Source: Fodinibacter sp963763015
GTDB lineage: Bacteria; Actinomycetota; Actinomycetes; Actinomycetales; Dermatophilaceae
Direction of reading: 5' to 3'
NCBI GenBank assembly: GCA_963763015.1
Contig: CAVXML010000004.1
Coordinates: 62,001 to 126,000 of the forward strand
DNA: 64,000 bases
This document shows positions 32,509 to 40,966 of this stretch, piece after piece (position 1 is the first letter of the stretch; the number at the start of each line of letters is the position of its first letter). The position numbers were made by a program, and so were the translations under genes. The notes under the pieces were generated by a model that was given only the letters and a program-made list of their open reading frames with translations, searched no databases and had not been told where the DNA came from.

Positions 32509-35223
32509 TCACCGCCGACCGGTGAGCTCCCACGCGTCCTCCCCGCCGTCGACGTCTCCGACCTCCGGGTCCTCGGCCAAGGGGTCCCGCTGGTAGGCGA
32601 TGACCGGCACCTCGGAGGTGTCGTCGGTGGAGTCCTGCGTCACCGGTGCGCCGGCGCCTCCCACGTCGTCCACACGTCGGTCGGCGGCCGCGTCGAAGGG
32701 GACGTCCCCGGCATCCTCGGGGTCCTCGCCACGGAGCAGCGCGAGGGTGGTGGGCAGGTCGTCGGGTTTCACGAGCACGTCGCGCGCCTTGGAGCCCTCC
32801 GACGGGCCGACGACTCCACGCGACTCCAGGAGGTCCATGAGCCGTCCGGCCTTGGCGAACCCGACCCGCAGCTTGCGCTGGAGCATCGAGGTCGAGCCGA
32901 ACTGCGTCGTCACGACGAGCTCGGTGGCCTGGAGCAGCAGGTCGATGTCGTCGCCGATGTCGTCGTCGACCTGCTTCCTCGGCGCGCTCACCGTCACGTC
33001 GTCGCGGTAGCTGGGGCGCAGCTGCTCGGTGACGTGCTTGACGACGGCGTGGATCTCCGACTCGGTCACCCAGGCGCCCTGGACGCGCATCGGCTTGCTC
33101 GCCCCCATCGGCAGGAACAGCGCGTCACCCTGGCCGATGAGCTTCTCGGCCCCCGGCTGGTCGAGGACCACCCGCGAGTCGGTGACGCTCGAGGTGGCGA
33201 ACGCCATCCTCGAGGGGACGTTGGCCTTGATCAGCCCGGTGACCACGTCGACGCTCGGGCGCTGCGTGGCCAGCACGAGGTGGATGCCGGCCGCACGCGC
33301 CAGCTGGGTGATCCGGACGATCGACTCCTCGACGTCGCGCGGGGCGACCATCATGAGGTCGGCCAGCTCGTCGACGACGACGAGCAGGTAGGGGTAGGGG
33401 GTCAGCACGCGCTGCGACCCGGGCAGCGGGGCCACCGTGCCGCTCTTGACCGCCTTGTTGAACTCGTCGACGTGCTTGAACCCGAAGGCGGCCAGGTCGT
33501 CGTAGCGGGTGTCCATCTCGCGCACCACCCACTGGAGCGCCTCGGCGGCCTTCTTCGGGTTGGTGATGATCGGGGTGATGAGGTGCGGGATGCCCTCGTA
33601 CGCCGTGAGCTCGACCCGCTTGGGGTCCACGAGCACGAGGCGCACCTCCTCGGGCGTCGCCCGCATGAGGATGGAGGTGATCATGGAGTTGACGAAGCTC
33701 GACTTCCCCGCGCCGGTCGCGCCGGCGACGAGCAGGTGCGGCATCTTCGCCAGGTTGGCGACGACGTAGCCGCCCTCGACGTCCTTGCCGACGCCCATGA
33801 CCATCGGGTGCTCGGTACCTCGGGCGACCTGGCTGCGCAGCACGTCGCCGAGGCTGACCTTCTCGCGGTCCAGGTTGGGGATCTCGATGCCGATGGCCGA
33901 CTTGCCGGGGATGGGGCTGAGGATGCGGACGTCGGCCGAGGCCACGGCGTACGCGATGTTCTTCGAGAGGGCGGTGACCCGCTCGACCTTGATGCCGGGG
34001 CCGAGCTCCACCTCGTAGCGGGTCACCGTGGGCCCCCGGCTGAAGCCGGTCACCTGGGCGTCGATCTCGAACTGGTCGAGGACCGTCGTCAGCGACTCGA
34101 CGACCCTGTCGTTCGCGGCGCTGCGGGACCTGTGCGGGCTCCCGGGCTCGAGGATCGCGGCATCCGGCAGTGTGTACGTGACGTCCCCTGCGAGCGACAG
34201 CTGCTCGACGCGCTGTGGCAGCGGCGTGGTGGGCGGCGCCTCGAGCGGCACACGCTCGGGAACGGGACCTCGGGCCGCCGGCCCGCCGACCGCGGTCGCC
34301 TCACCGCCGGCGCCACCGGCTGGGACGGCGGAGGCCGGTCGCCGCTGACCCGGGCGCAGGCGTCTGCCGGTGACCGGATCGACGAGTGCGGCCTGCTCGA
34401 ACGCCTCGTCGCCCACCCTGGGGCCGTCCGCGTCGAGGGCCCCCCGGCGCGGGCGGCGGCGACCCGTCGCAGCGTCGGGCGCGGAGCCGTCGGCGGGCGG
34501 CGCCGCGGCGTGACCGGTGAGGCGGTCGACCACGCCGCGCAGCCGTTGCGGCACCTGGTGCAGCGGGGTGGCGGTGCTGACGAGAAGGCCGAAGAGGCCG
34601 AGCAGGAGCAGCAGCGGCACGGTGCCGTAGACCGAGACGGCTGCCTCGAGCGGACTGGAGGCCAGGAAGCCCAGGATGCCGCCCGCCGCCCGCATGCCGT
34701 CAGCCCCCTCGGGCGGGGTGGGGATGCCGGCGGCCACGTGGGTGAGGCCGCACGCGGCGAACGCCAGGGCGGTCGTCCCCACCGCCGCTCGGGAGGTCGT
34801 CGCCTCGTCCTGGGGGGCACGCAGCATCCGGACGCCGAACGCGAGGAGCACGAGGGGGACGGCGTAGCCGACCTTGCCGAAGGTGCCCGCGACGACGGCG
34901 TGGACGACGGTGCCGACGGCTCCCGGCATCCCCCACCACTCACGCGCGGCCACGACGACGGCCAGCGCGACGAGGAGCAGCCCGATGCCGTCGCGGCGGT
35001 GTTCCGGCTCGAGGTCGCGGCCGGTGTCGCCGACCTTGCGCGCGACCGCGCCGGTGGCGTGGGCGAGAGCCATCCAGGTGTTCTGCACGGCGCGCAGCGG
35101 AAGGGGCAGCCCCCGGGAGCGGGCCGTGCGTGAGCCGCGACCCGAGCGCGCCGAGGGTCGCCGGTTCGCCGGACGCGTGGACGCCGTGCGGCCGCGCGAC
35201 GAGGAGGACGTACGAGTCGCCAT
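32509..35223 (-). CDS. ftsK: DNA translocase FtsK/SpoIIIE
   Basis: Septal DNA pump that resolves chromosome ends during division. Of 904 residues, the N-terminal 45 are basic and disordered; about four membrane helices follow (IGLLLVALAVVVAAREWWG, AVPLVLLAFGVRML, TALAFAACGLTHVAAG, VPLLLLLGLFGLLVSTATPL); then a proline/arginine linker; then the motor with Walker A GATGAGKSSFVNSM near residue 497 and Walker B LLVVVDELADLMM, GIHLVLATQRPSVDVVTG; and a C-terminal winged-helix gamma domain (SMLQRKLRVGFAKAGRLMDL) that reads KOPS sites. ATG 35223 is preceded by TAGCCT 6 nt upstream. Confidence 0.96.
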   Translation of the reverse strand: MATRTSSSSRGRTASTRPANRRPSARSGRGSRTARSRGLPLPLRAVQNTWMALAHATGAVARKVGDTGRDLEPEHRRDGIGLLLVALAVVVAAREWWGMPGAVGTVVHAVVAGTFGKVGYAVPLVLLAFGVRMLRAPQDEATTSRAAVGTTALAFAACGLTHVAAGIPTPPEGADGMRAAGGILGFLASSPLEAAVSVYGTVPLLLLLGLFGLLVSTATPLHQVPQRLRGVVDRLTGHAAAPPADGSAPDAATGRRRPRRGALDADGPRVGDEAFEQAALVDPVTGRRLRPGQRRPASAVPAGGAGGEATAVGGPAARGPVPERVPLEAPPTTPLPQRVEQLSLAGDVTYTLPDAAILEPGSPHRSRSAANDRVVESLTTVLDQFEIDAQVTGFSRGPTVTRYEVELGPGIKVERVTALSKNIAYAVASADVRILSPIPGKSAIGIEIPNLDREKVSLGDVLRSQVARGTEHPMVMGVGKDVEGGYVVANLAKMPHLLVAGATGAGKSSFVNSMITSILMRATPEEVRLVLVDPKRVELTAYEGIPHLITPIITNPKKAAEALQWVVREMDTRYDDLAAFGFKHVDEFNKAVKSGTVAPLPGSQRVLTPYPYLLVVVDELADLMMVAPRDVEESIVRITQLARAAGIHLVLATQRPSVDVVTGLIKANVPSRMAFATSSVTDSRVVLDQPGAEKLIGQGDALFLPMGASKPMRVQGAWVTESEIHAVVKHVTEQLRPSYRDDVTVSAPRKQVDDDIGDDIDLLLQATELVVTTQFGSTSMLQRKLRVGFAKAGRLMDLLESRGVVGPSEGSKARDVLVKPDDLPTTLALLRGEDPEDAGDVPFDAAADRRVDDVGGAGAPVTQDSTDDTSEVPVIAYQRDPLAEDPEVGDVDGGEDAWELTGRR

Positions 35224-35229
35224 GGCCGC

Positions 35230-35235
35230 AGGCTA
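35230..35235 (-). promoter_or_regulatory. -10 element (TAGCCT) of a leaderless promoter for ftsK
   Basis: On the minus strand TAGCCT ends 6 nt before ATG 35223 with no Shine-Dalgarno sequence between. Confidence 0.55.
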
Positions 35236-35291
35236 CGCGACAGTCACACAGGACTCACGCGTCACACGCGGACCAGCGCGGGCTTCCTTGG

Positions 35292-36977
35292 TCAGGCCTC
35301 GATGACCATCGGGATGATCATCGGGCGGCGACGGATCTTCCGCCCGACCCAGCCGCCGACCGAGCGGCGGATCACCTGCTGGAGCTGGTAGGTGTCCGTG
35401 ACCCCTTGGGCGGTCGCCTCGTCGAGGGCCCGGACGAGCTGCGGCATGACGTCGTCGAACACCACCTCGTCCTCGACGAAACCACGCGCCATGATCTCCG
35501 GGCCGGCGACCACCTTGCCGGTCATGGAGTCGACGACCACGGTGACCGAGATGAAACCTTCGTCGCGCAGGATGCGGCGGTCCTTGAGCAGGCCCTCGTC
35601 CGCCTCGCCCACGGACGCACCGTCGACGTAGACGTAGCCCGCCGGGACGGCGCCGGCGACCGACACCCTGCCGTCGACCAGGTCGACGACGACTCCGTCC
35701 TCGACGACGACGACGTGGTCGCGGGGCACGCCGGTCGCGACCGCCAGCTCGGCGTTCGCCACGAGGTGGCGCCACTCGCCGTGGACGGGCATGACGTTGC
35801 GCGGCTGCACGATGTTGTAGCAGTACAGGAGCTCGCCGGCGCTCGCGTGACCCGAGACGTGGACCTTGGCGTTGCCCCTGTGGACGACGTTGGCGCCCAG
35901 GCGCATCAGCCCGTTGATCACCCGGTAGACCGCGTTCTCGTTGCCCGGGATGAGGGAGGACGCGAGGAGCACGGTGTCACCGCGCCCCACGTCGATCCGG
36001 TGGTCGCGGTTCGCCATCCGCGAGAGCGCCGCCATCGGCTCGCCCTGGCTTCCGGTGCAGATGAGGACGATCTGGTCGTCGCGCAGGTCGTCGAGCCGCT
36101 TGACGTCGACGAGGACTCCGTCGGGCACGTGGAGGTAGCCGAGCTCGGCGGCGATGCCCATGGTGCGCACCATCGAGCGGCCCACCATGGCGACCTTGCG
36201 CCCGGCCCTCTCCGCGGCGTCGAGCACCTGCTGCACGCGGTGGATGTGCGACGAGAAGCAGGCCACGATGATCCGGCGCTCGGCGTGCCGGAAGACCTTG
36301 TCGACCGCCGAGGAGATGTCCCGCTCGGGGGTCGTGAAACCCGGGACCTCGGCGTTGGTGGAGTCGGTGAGGAAGAGGTCGATGCCCTCCTCGCCGAGCC
36401 GGGCGAAGGCGCGCAGGTCGGTGAGCCGGCCGTCGAGCGGCAGCTGGTCCATCTTGAAGTCGCCGGTGTGCAGCAGCGTGGCCCCGGAGGTGCGCACCGC
36501 CACGGCGAGCGCGTCGGGGATCGAGTGGTTGACCGCCACGAACTCGCAGTCGAAGTGGCCGAGCCGCTCGCGGTCGCCCTCACGGACCCCGAGGGTGTAG
36601 GGCCGGATGCGGTGCTCCTTGAGCTTGGCCTCGACGAGGGCGAGGGTGAGCTGGGACCCGACGAGCGGCAGGTCCGGCTTGAGCCGCAGGAGGTAGGGGA
36701 CCGCCCCGATGTGGTCCTCGTGACCGTGGGTGAGCACGACCGCCTGGATGGCGTCGAGCCGGTCCTTGAGGTACTCGAAGTCCGGGAGGATGAGGTCGAT
36801 GCCGGGGTGGTGGTCGTCTGGGAACAGCACGCCGCAGTCGATGACGAGCAGCTGCCCGCGGTGCTCCACCACGGTCATGTTGCGCCCGATCTCGCCGAGG
36901 CCGCCGAGCGGGACGATGCGCACACCGCCGTCCGCGAGCGGCCCCGGGAGGTCGAGCTCGGGGTGGGGGTGGCTCAT
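35292..36977 (-). CDS. rnj: Ribonuclease J
   Basis: Metallo-beta-lactamase/beta-CASP RNase with endo- and 5'-3' exonuclease activity in mRNA decay and rRNA maturation. The 561 residues include RIVPLGGLGEIGRNMTVVEH, the zinc motif LTHGHEDHIGAVPYLL, LLHTGDFKMDQLP, the beta-CASP motifs FLTDSTNAEVPGFT and ACFSSHIHRVQQVLDAAE, CTGSQGEPMAALSRMA, and GHASAGEL, then a C-terminal oligomerisation region with DGASVGEADEGLLKDRRIL. The ATG overlaps the stop of dapA (ATGA), the usual dapA-rnj arrangement. PNPase, its partner in RNA decay, is at 56-58 kb. Confidence 0.96.
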   Translation of the reverse strand: MSHPHPELDLPGPLADGGVRIVPLGGLGEIGRNMTVVEHRGQLLVIDCGVLFPDDHHPGIDLILPDFEYLKDRLDAIQAVVLTHGHEDHIGAVPYLLRLKPDLPLVGSQLTLALVEAKLKEHRIRPYTLGVREGDRERLGHFDCEFVAVNHSIPDALAVAVRTSGATLLHTGDFKMDQLPLDGRLTDLRAFARLGEEGIDLFLTDSTNAEVPGFTTPERDISSAVDKVFRHAERRIIVACFSSHIHRVQQVLDAAERAGRKVAMVGRSMVRTMGIAAELGYLHVPDGVLVDVKRLDDLRDDQIVLICTGSQGEPMAALSRMANRDHRIDVGRGDTVLLASSLIPGNENAVYRVINGLMRLGANVVHRGNAKVHVSGHASAGELLYCYNIVQPRNVMPVHGEWRHLVANAELAVATGVPRDHVVVVEDGVVVDLVDGRVSVAGAVPAGYVYVDGASVGEADEGLLKDRRILRDEGFISVTVVVDSMTGKVVAGPEIMARGFVEDEVVFDDVMPQLVRALDEATAQGVTDTYQLQQVIRRSVGGWVGRKIRRRPMIIPMVIEA

Positions 36978-37861
36978 CGGGTGGGCAGCGTCGCGAGGGC
37001 CGAGCGCAGCAGCTCCAGGTGCTCCGGTGGTGACTCCACGAGCGGTAGGCGGACCGTGGCCGAGTCGATGACACCGAGCTCGACCAGCGCCGCCTTCGCC
37101 ATGATGGCCCCCTGTGAGGTGGTCATGATCGCCTCCACCACCGCGATGAGCGCGGTGTGGATGCGGCGGGCCTCGGCGAGGTCGCCCCGGTCGACCGCTG
37201 CGACCATCGCGGCGTACTGCTCGCCGGCGACGTGGCCGACGACCGACACCACGCCGGTGGCGCCGAGCGCGAGGAGCGGCAGGTTGACCTCGTCCGCCCC
37301 GCTGAACCACAGCAGGTCCGTCGCGGCCATGACCGTGGTGGACGCCCAGAGGTCACCCTTGGCGTCCTTGACGGCCCGGATGTGGGGGTGCTCGGCCAGG
37401 GTGACCAGCGTGTCGGTGGTGAACGGGATGCCGGTGCGCGCCGGGATGTCGTACAGCATGACCGGCAGGTCGGTCGTGTCGGCGACCGCCCGGCAGTGGG
37501 CCACGAGGCCCGCCTGCGTGGGCTTGTTGTAGTACGGGGAGACGAGCAGCAGGGCGTCCGCTCCGGCCCGGGCGGCGCGCCCGGCCATGTCGACCGCGTG
37601 GCGGGTGTCGTTGGACCCGACGCCGGCGACCACCGCAGCGCGGTCGCCCGCACGGTCCTTGACCCGGCGCACGAGCGCGATGCTCTCGTCGGTCGTCAGG
37701 GTGGCCGACTCGCCGGTCGTGCCGTTGACGACGATGCCGTCGTGACCGGTCGCGAGGAGGTGGTCGACGAGCGAGTCGGTGCCCTTGTCGTCGACCTCGC
37801 CGCCCTCGGACATGGGGGTCACCATCGCGGTGAGGACACGACCGAAGGGGGAGCTCGTCAT
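36974..37861 (-). CDS. dapA: 4-hydroxy-tetrahydrodipicolinate synthase
   Basis: Condenses pyruvate with aspartate semialdehyde, the first committed step to DAP and lysine. The 295-residue TIM barrel shows GRVLTAMVTPMSEGGEVD, GIVVNGTTGESATLTTDE, LLVSPYYNKPTQAGLVAHC, the LYDIPARTGI strand with the catalytic tyrosine and the Schiff-base lysine in AVKDAKGD. dapB and dapF are also in this window. A TACCCT -10 six nt before ATG 37861 predicts a leaderless dapA-rnj transcript, back to back with thyA. Confidence 0.96.
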   Translation of the reverse strand: MTSSPFGRVLTAMVTPMSEGGEVDDKGTDSLVDHLLATGHDGIVVNGTTGESATLTTDESIALVRRVKDRAGDRAAVVAGVGSNDTRHAVDMAGRAARAGADALLLVSPYYNKPTQAGLVAHCRAVADTTDLPVMLYDIPARTGIPFTTDTLVTLAEHPHIRAVKDAKGDLWASTTVMAATDLLWFSGADEVNLPLLALGATGVVSVVGHVAGEQYAAMVAAVDRGDLAEARRIHTALIAVVEAIMTTSQGAIMAKAALVELGVIDSATVRLPLVESPPEHLELLRSALATLPTR

Positions 37862-37867
37862 GCGCCA

Positions 37868-37873
37868 AGGGTA
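37868..37873 (-). promoter_or_regulatory. -10 element (TACCCT) of a leaderless promoter for dapA-rnj
   Basis: On the minus strand TACCCT ends 6 nt before ATG 37861. It is only 15 bp from the oppositely directed thyA -10, so RNA polymerase could hardly occupy both at once. Confidence 0.55.
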
Positions 37874-37888
37874 GTGCGTCGACGGCGA

Positions 37889-37894
37889 TAGGCT
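37889..37894 (+). promoter_or_regulatory. -10 element (TAGGCT) of a leaderless promoter for thyA
   Basis: TAGGCT ends 6 nt before GTG 37901; consensus TANNNT and leaderless spacing. Confidence 0.55.
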
Positions 37895-37900
37895 CCCGAC

Positions 37901-38710
37901 GTGCGCCAGTACCTCGACCTGCTCGACCACGTCATGACCACGGGCGTCGACAAGGGCGACCGCACCGGCACGGGCACCCGGAGCGTCTTCGGGTACCAGA
38001 TGCGCTTCGACCTCACCGAGGGCTTCCCGGTCGTCACGACGAAGCGGCTGCACCTGCGCTCGATCATCGGCGAGCTGCTGTGGTTCCTCCGCGGCGAGAC
38101 CAACGTGCGCTGGCTGCAGGAGCGCGGTATCACGATCTGGGACGAGTGGGCCGACGAGCGCGGTGACCTGGGCCCGGTCTACGGGCACCAGTGGCGATCC
38201 TGGCCGACGCCCGACGGTCGCCGCGTCGACCAGATCGTCGGTGTCATCGAGGCGATCCGCACAAACCCGGACTCGCGTCGCCACGTCGTCTCGGCCTGGA
38301 ACGTCGCCGACGTGGACCGGATGGCGCTGCCGCCGTGCCACACGATGTTCCAGTTCTACGTGCGGCCCGCCGACGACGGCGGGGCGGCCTTCCTCGACTG
38401 CCAGCTCTACCAGCGTTCCGCCGACATCTTCCTCGGAGTGCCGTTCAACATCGCTTCCTACGCGCTCCTCCTGACGATGGTGGCGCAGCAGACCGACCTG
38501 CGTCCGGGCCACTTCGTCCACACCCTCGGTGACGCGCACCTGTACTCGAACCACGTCGAGCAGGCCCGCCTGCAGCTGTCCCGCGACCCGATGCCCCTCC
38601 CGGCGGTCGTGGTGGCACGCCGGCAGAGCATCGACGCCTACGACCTCGACGACGTCGAGCTCGTCGGCTACCGGGCGCACCCGTCGATCAAGGCGCCGAT
38701 CGCGGTCTGA
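37901..38710 (+). CDS. thyA: Thymidylate synthase ThyA
   Basis: Makes dTMP from dUMP using methylene-tetrahydrofolate. The 269-residue protein is colinear with E. coli ThyA: DRTGTGTRSVFGYQMRFDL, GFPVVTTKRLHLRSIIGELL, nucleophile C146 in ALPPCHTMFQFYV, LYQRSADIFLGVPFNIASYA, and the C-terminal SIKAPIAV. folA begins 9 nt after the stop, so the enzyme that produces dihydrofolate and the one that recycles it are in one operon. Confidence 0.97.
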   Translation: MRQYLDLLDHVMTTGVDKGDRTGTGTRSVFGYQMRFDLTEGFPVVTTKRLHLRSIIGELLWFLRGETNVRWLQERGITIWDEWADERGDLGPVYGHQWRSWPTPDGRRVDQIVGVIEAIRTNPDSRRHVVSAWNVADVDRMALPPCHTMFQFYVRPADDGGAAFLDCQLYQRSADIFLGVPFNIASYALLLTMVAQQTDLRPGHFVHTLGDAHLYSNHVEQARLQLSRDPMPLPAVVVARRQSIDAYDLDDVELVGYRAHPSIKAPIAV

Positions 38711-38719
38711 GGAGGCGCC

Positions 38720-39193
38720 ATGACCCGGATCACCCTCATCGCGGCGGTGGCGCGCAACGGCGTGATCGGCGCCGAGGGGGGCCTGCCGTGGCACCTCCCG
38801 GACGACCTCGCGCACTTCAAGGCGACGACCGTCGGGCACCCCCTCGTCATGGGGCGCCGGACGTTCGAGTCCATCCGCCGGGTGCTGCCGGGGCGACGGA
38901 CGATCGTCGTGACCCGTGACCCGACCTGGCACCACGCCGGTGTGGAGACGGCCCACTCCTTCGCCGAGGCGGTCTCGCTGGCCGGGCCGGCCGACGAGGT
39001 GTTCGTCGCCGGGGGCGCGCAGATCTACGCGGAGGCGCTCCCCTTCGCCCACCGCATGCTCATCACCGAGGTCGACGCCGAGCCGGAGGGCGACACCCAC
39101 TTCCCCCCGTGGTCGCGCGCGTCGTGGCTCGAGGAGTCACGGGAGGACCACGACGGGTGGTCCCGGGTCGTCTACGAGCGCGTCCGCTCCTGA
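38720..39193 (+). CDS. folA: Dihydrofolate reductase
   Basis: Reduces dihydrofolate to tetrahydrofolate with NADPH. The 157 residues show ITLIAAVARNGVIGAEGGLP, WHLPDDLAHFKATTVGHPLV, MGRRTFESIRRVLPGRRTIV with the NADPH-binding GR(R)T, and EVFVAGGAQIYAEALPFAHR. ATG 38720 has GGAGG 5 nt upstream (GAGGAGGCGCC), partly within the thyA stop region, so the two genes are coupled. Confidence 0.97.
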   Translation: MTRITLIAAVARNGVIGAEGGLPWHLPDDLAHFKATTVGHPLVMGRRTFESIRRVLPGRRTIVVTRDPTWHHAGVETAHSFAEAVSLAGPADEVFVAGGAQIYAEALPFAHRMLITEVDAEPEGDTHFPPWSRASWLEESREDHDGWSRVVYERVRS

Positions 39194-39225
39194 GGAGCCT
39201 CCTGCCCTGGCCTCGCGGCCACTGA

Positions 39226-39231
39226 TACTGT
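39226..39231 (+). promoter_or_regulatory. -10 element (TACTGT) of a probable leaderless promoter
   Basis: TACTGT ends 6 nt before a GTG at 39238. This geometry, shared with many genes here, marks 39238 as the intended start of the WxcM-like gene even though the reading frame is broken downstream. Confidence 0.5.
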
Positions 39232-39237
39232 CCCCGC

Positions 39238-39704
39238 GTGACTGGGCACGGCACACACCCCTGGCGACCGACGCCCTCCCCGGGGCGGCGGCAGGAGCGG
39301 ACGGCCACGGCGAGGCATGGTTCGAGGGACGCGTCCGGACGCTGCCGGTGGAGACCCACGTCGACGACCGGGGGTGGCTCGCGGCCATCGACTTCGACGC
39401 TGTGGGGTTCGACGTGACGAGGGCCTTCGTGGTCGGGTCCGGGCACGGCATCTCGCGCGGCGGCCACGGCCACCGAGCGGGCCGTCAGCTCCTGTCGCTG
39501 GCCTCGGGCCGGGTCCGGGTCGACCTCCGGTGGCGGGAGCACTCGGCATCCGTCGTCCTGTCCGGCGATCGCCGCTTCCTGCTCGTCGAGCCCGGCGTCT
39601 GGGCCAGCCAGACCTACCTCGACCACGACTCCAGCCTCGTCGTCTTCTGCGACACGCCCTACGACCCCGACGACTACCTTCGCGACGGCGACCCGGGGTG
39701 GTGA
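39238..39704 (+). CDS. WxcM/FdtA-like cupin (sugar 3,4-ketoisomerase family), 5' frame break
   Basis: The conserved body reads VRTLPVETHVDDRGWLAAID, FVVGSGHGISRGGHGHRAGR, QLLSLASGRVRVDL and YDPDDYLRD, i.e. the WxcM-like cupin fold of dTDP-hexose 3,4-ketoisomerases (RGGH-x-H is the usual metal/active-site signature). In that frame there is no start codon between folA and GTG 39348, which would cut into the domain. The leaderless promoter points to GTG 39238 (MTGHGTHPWRPTPSP), one frame away; the span is 467 nt, so one missing base (or two extra) near the CCCCGGGGCGGCGG run at 39278-39291 would join them into 155 residues. The stop overlaps the next gene (GTGA). A nucleotide-sugar role is inferred from the family and the glycosyltransferase downstream. 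Confidence 0.75.
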
Positions 39705-40906
39705 GGTCCGGGCGGGTCGCCGTCCTGGGAGCCGGGATCATGGGCTGCTGCCTGGCGCTGAACCTGGCCCGCTCCGGCGTCGACGTCACGCTGGTCGACC
39801 AGAAGGCAGCGCCCATGGAGGGCGCCAGTCGCTGGAACGAGGGCAAGATCCACCTCGGGTACCTCTACGGCGCCGACCCGACCCTGGGCACGACCCGGCA
39901 CATCCTCACCGGGGGCCTGCGTTTCGGCGTCGAGCTCGGTCGCCTCCTCGGCGTGGACCTGACCGGACACTCCACAGCGGACGACGACCTCTACCTCATC
40001 CACCGCGACTCGGTCGTCGACCTGCCCGCCGTGCGGGCACAGTTCGAGGCGGTGGACGACCTCGTCCGGGAGCATCCCGACGCCGGCGGCTACCTCGTCG
40101 ACGTCACGAGGGCGACGGCCGTCGAGATGCGACGGGCCGACCTCGAGGGGCTCGCCGGACCTGCCGTCGTCGGGGCCTTCCGTGTGCCCGAGCGGTCGGT
40201 GCAGACGGGCTGGCTCGCGGACCAGCTCGCCGCGGCCGTCGTGGCGGAGCCACGGATCACTCTCCGGATGGGCACCCGCGTCGTGCGGGTCGGCCAGGAG
40301 CAGGCGGACCGGGTGCGCGTCGTCGGCGAACCGCAGTTCGCCGAGGACTTCGACGTGGTGGTGAACGCCCTGTGGGAGGGTCGGCTGGCGATCGACGTCA
40401 CCGCGGGGCTGGAGCCTGACCACGTGTGGTCGCACCGCTTCCGACGGTGCGCCTTCGTGCGGACTCGTGAGGTCGTCGACGTACCGAGCGCCATCGTGGC
40501 CGTTGGCCCCTTCGGGGACGTGAAGAACTACAACGGACGGGACTTCTACCTCTCGTGGTACCCCCTCGGCCTCGTGGCCGAGGGCTCGGAGGTCGCACCT
40601 CCGGAACCGGTTCCCCTGAGCGACCGAGGGGCCGAGGCCTTCACCCACGAGCTGCGTCAGGCGTTGGAGGGCCTGATGCCGAGGGTGGGTGAGGTCTTCG
40701 ATGCCGCTGCCAGCACGGTCGTCGAGGGCGGCTACGTCTTCGCCCGGGGGCAGGGGTCGATCGGCGACCCACGCTCCACGCTGCACCGGCGGGATGCGTT
40801 CGGTGTCACCCGGCTCGGCAACTACGTCTCCGTCGACACGGGCAAGTACTCGACGGCGCCCTGGATGGCTCGCCTCACCGCAGCCCAGGTCGCCGACTCG
40901 CTGTGA
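39701..40906 (+). CDS. FAD-dependent oxidoreductase (DAO family)
   Basis: A 401-residue flavoprotein with an N-terminal Rossmann motif VAVLGAGIMGCCLALNLARS and EGASRWNEGKIHLGYLYGAD, typical of D-amino-acid-oxidase/glycine-oxidase-like proteins. Further landmarks are TGWLADQLAAAVVAEPRITL, FDVVVNALWEGRL and a C-terminal LGNYVSVDTGKYSTAPWMA. The substrate is unknown. It is coupled to the WxcM-like gene by a 4-bp overlap and followed by a glycosyltransferase, suggesting the three act on one sugar or glycoconjugate, a link that is inferred only. Confidence 0.82.
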   Translation: MRSGRVAVLGAGIMGCCLALNLARSGVDVTLVDQKAAPMEGASRWNEGKIHLGYLYGADPTLGTTRHILTGGLRFGVELGRLLGVDLTGHSTADDDLYLIHRDSVVDLPAVRAQFEAVDDLVREHPDAGGYLVDVTRATAVEMRRADLEGLAGPAVVGAFRVPERSVQTGWLADQLAAAVVAEPRITLRMGTRVVRVGQEQADRVRVVGEPQFAEDFDVVVNALWEGRLAIDVTAGLEPDHVWSHRFRRCAFVRTREVVDVPSAIVAVGPFGDVKNYNGRDFYLSWYPLGLVAEGSEVAPPEPVPLSDRGAEAFTHELRQALEGLMPRVGEVFDAAASTVVEGGYVFARGQGSIGDPRSTLHRRDAFGVTRLGNYVSVDTGKYSTAPWMARLTAAQVADSL

Positions 40907-40950
40907 CCGCCCGTGACCACCCGTGACCACCGGTGACCGCCGGTGAACGA
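40901..40950 (+). repeat. Tandem repeat, 10-bp unit CCGTGACCAC, five copies
   Basis: Five consecutive decamers (ctgtgaccgc, ccgtgaccac, ccgtgaccac, cggtgaccgc, cggtgaacga) run from the stop codon of the flavoprotein gene to the leader of the glycosyltransferase. Each unit contains a GTGA start/stop overlap. The period matches about one helical turn. Confidence 0.85.
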
Positions 40951-40966
40951 CCCAGATCGGAGGCCC

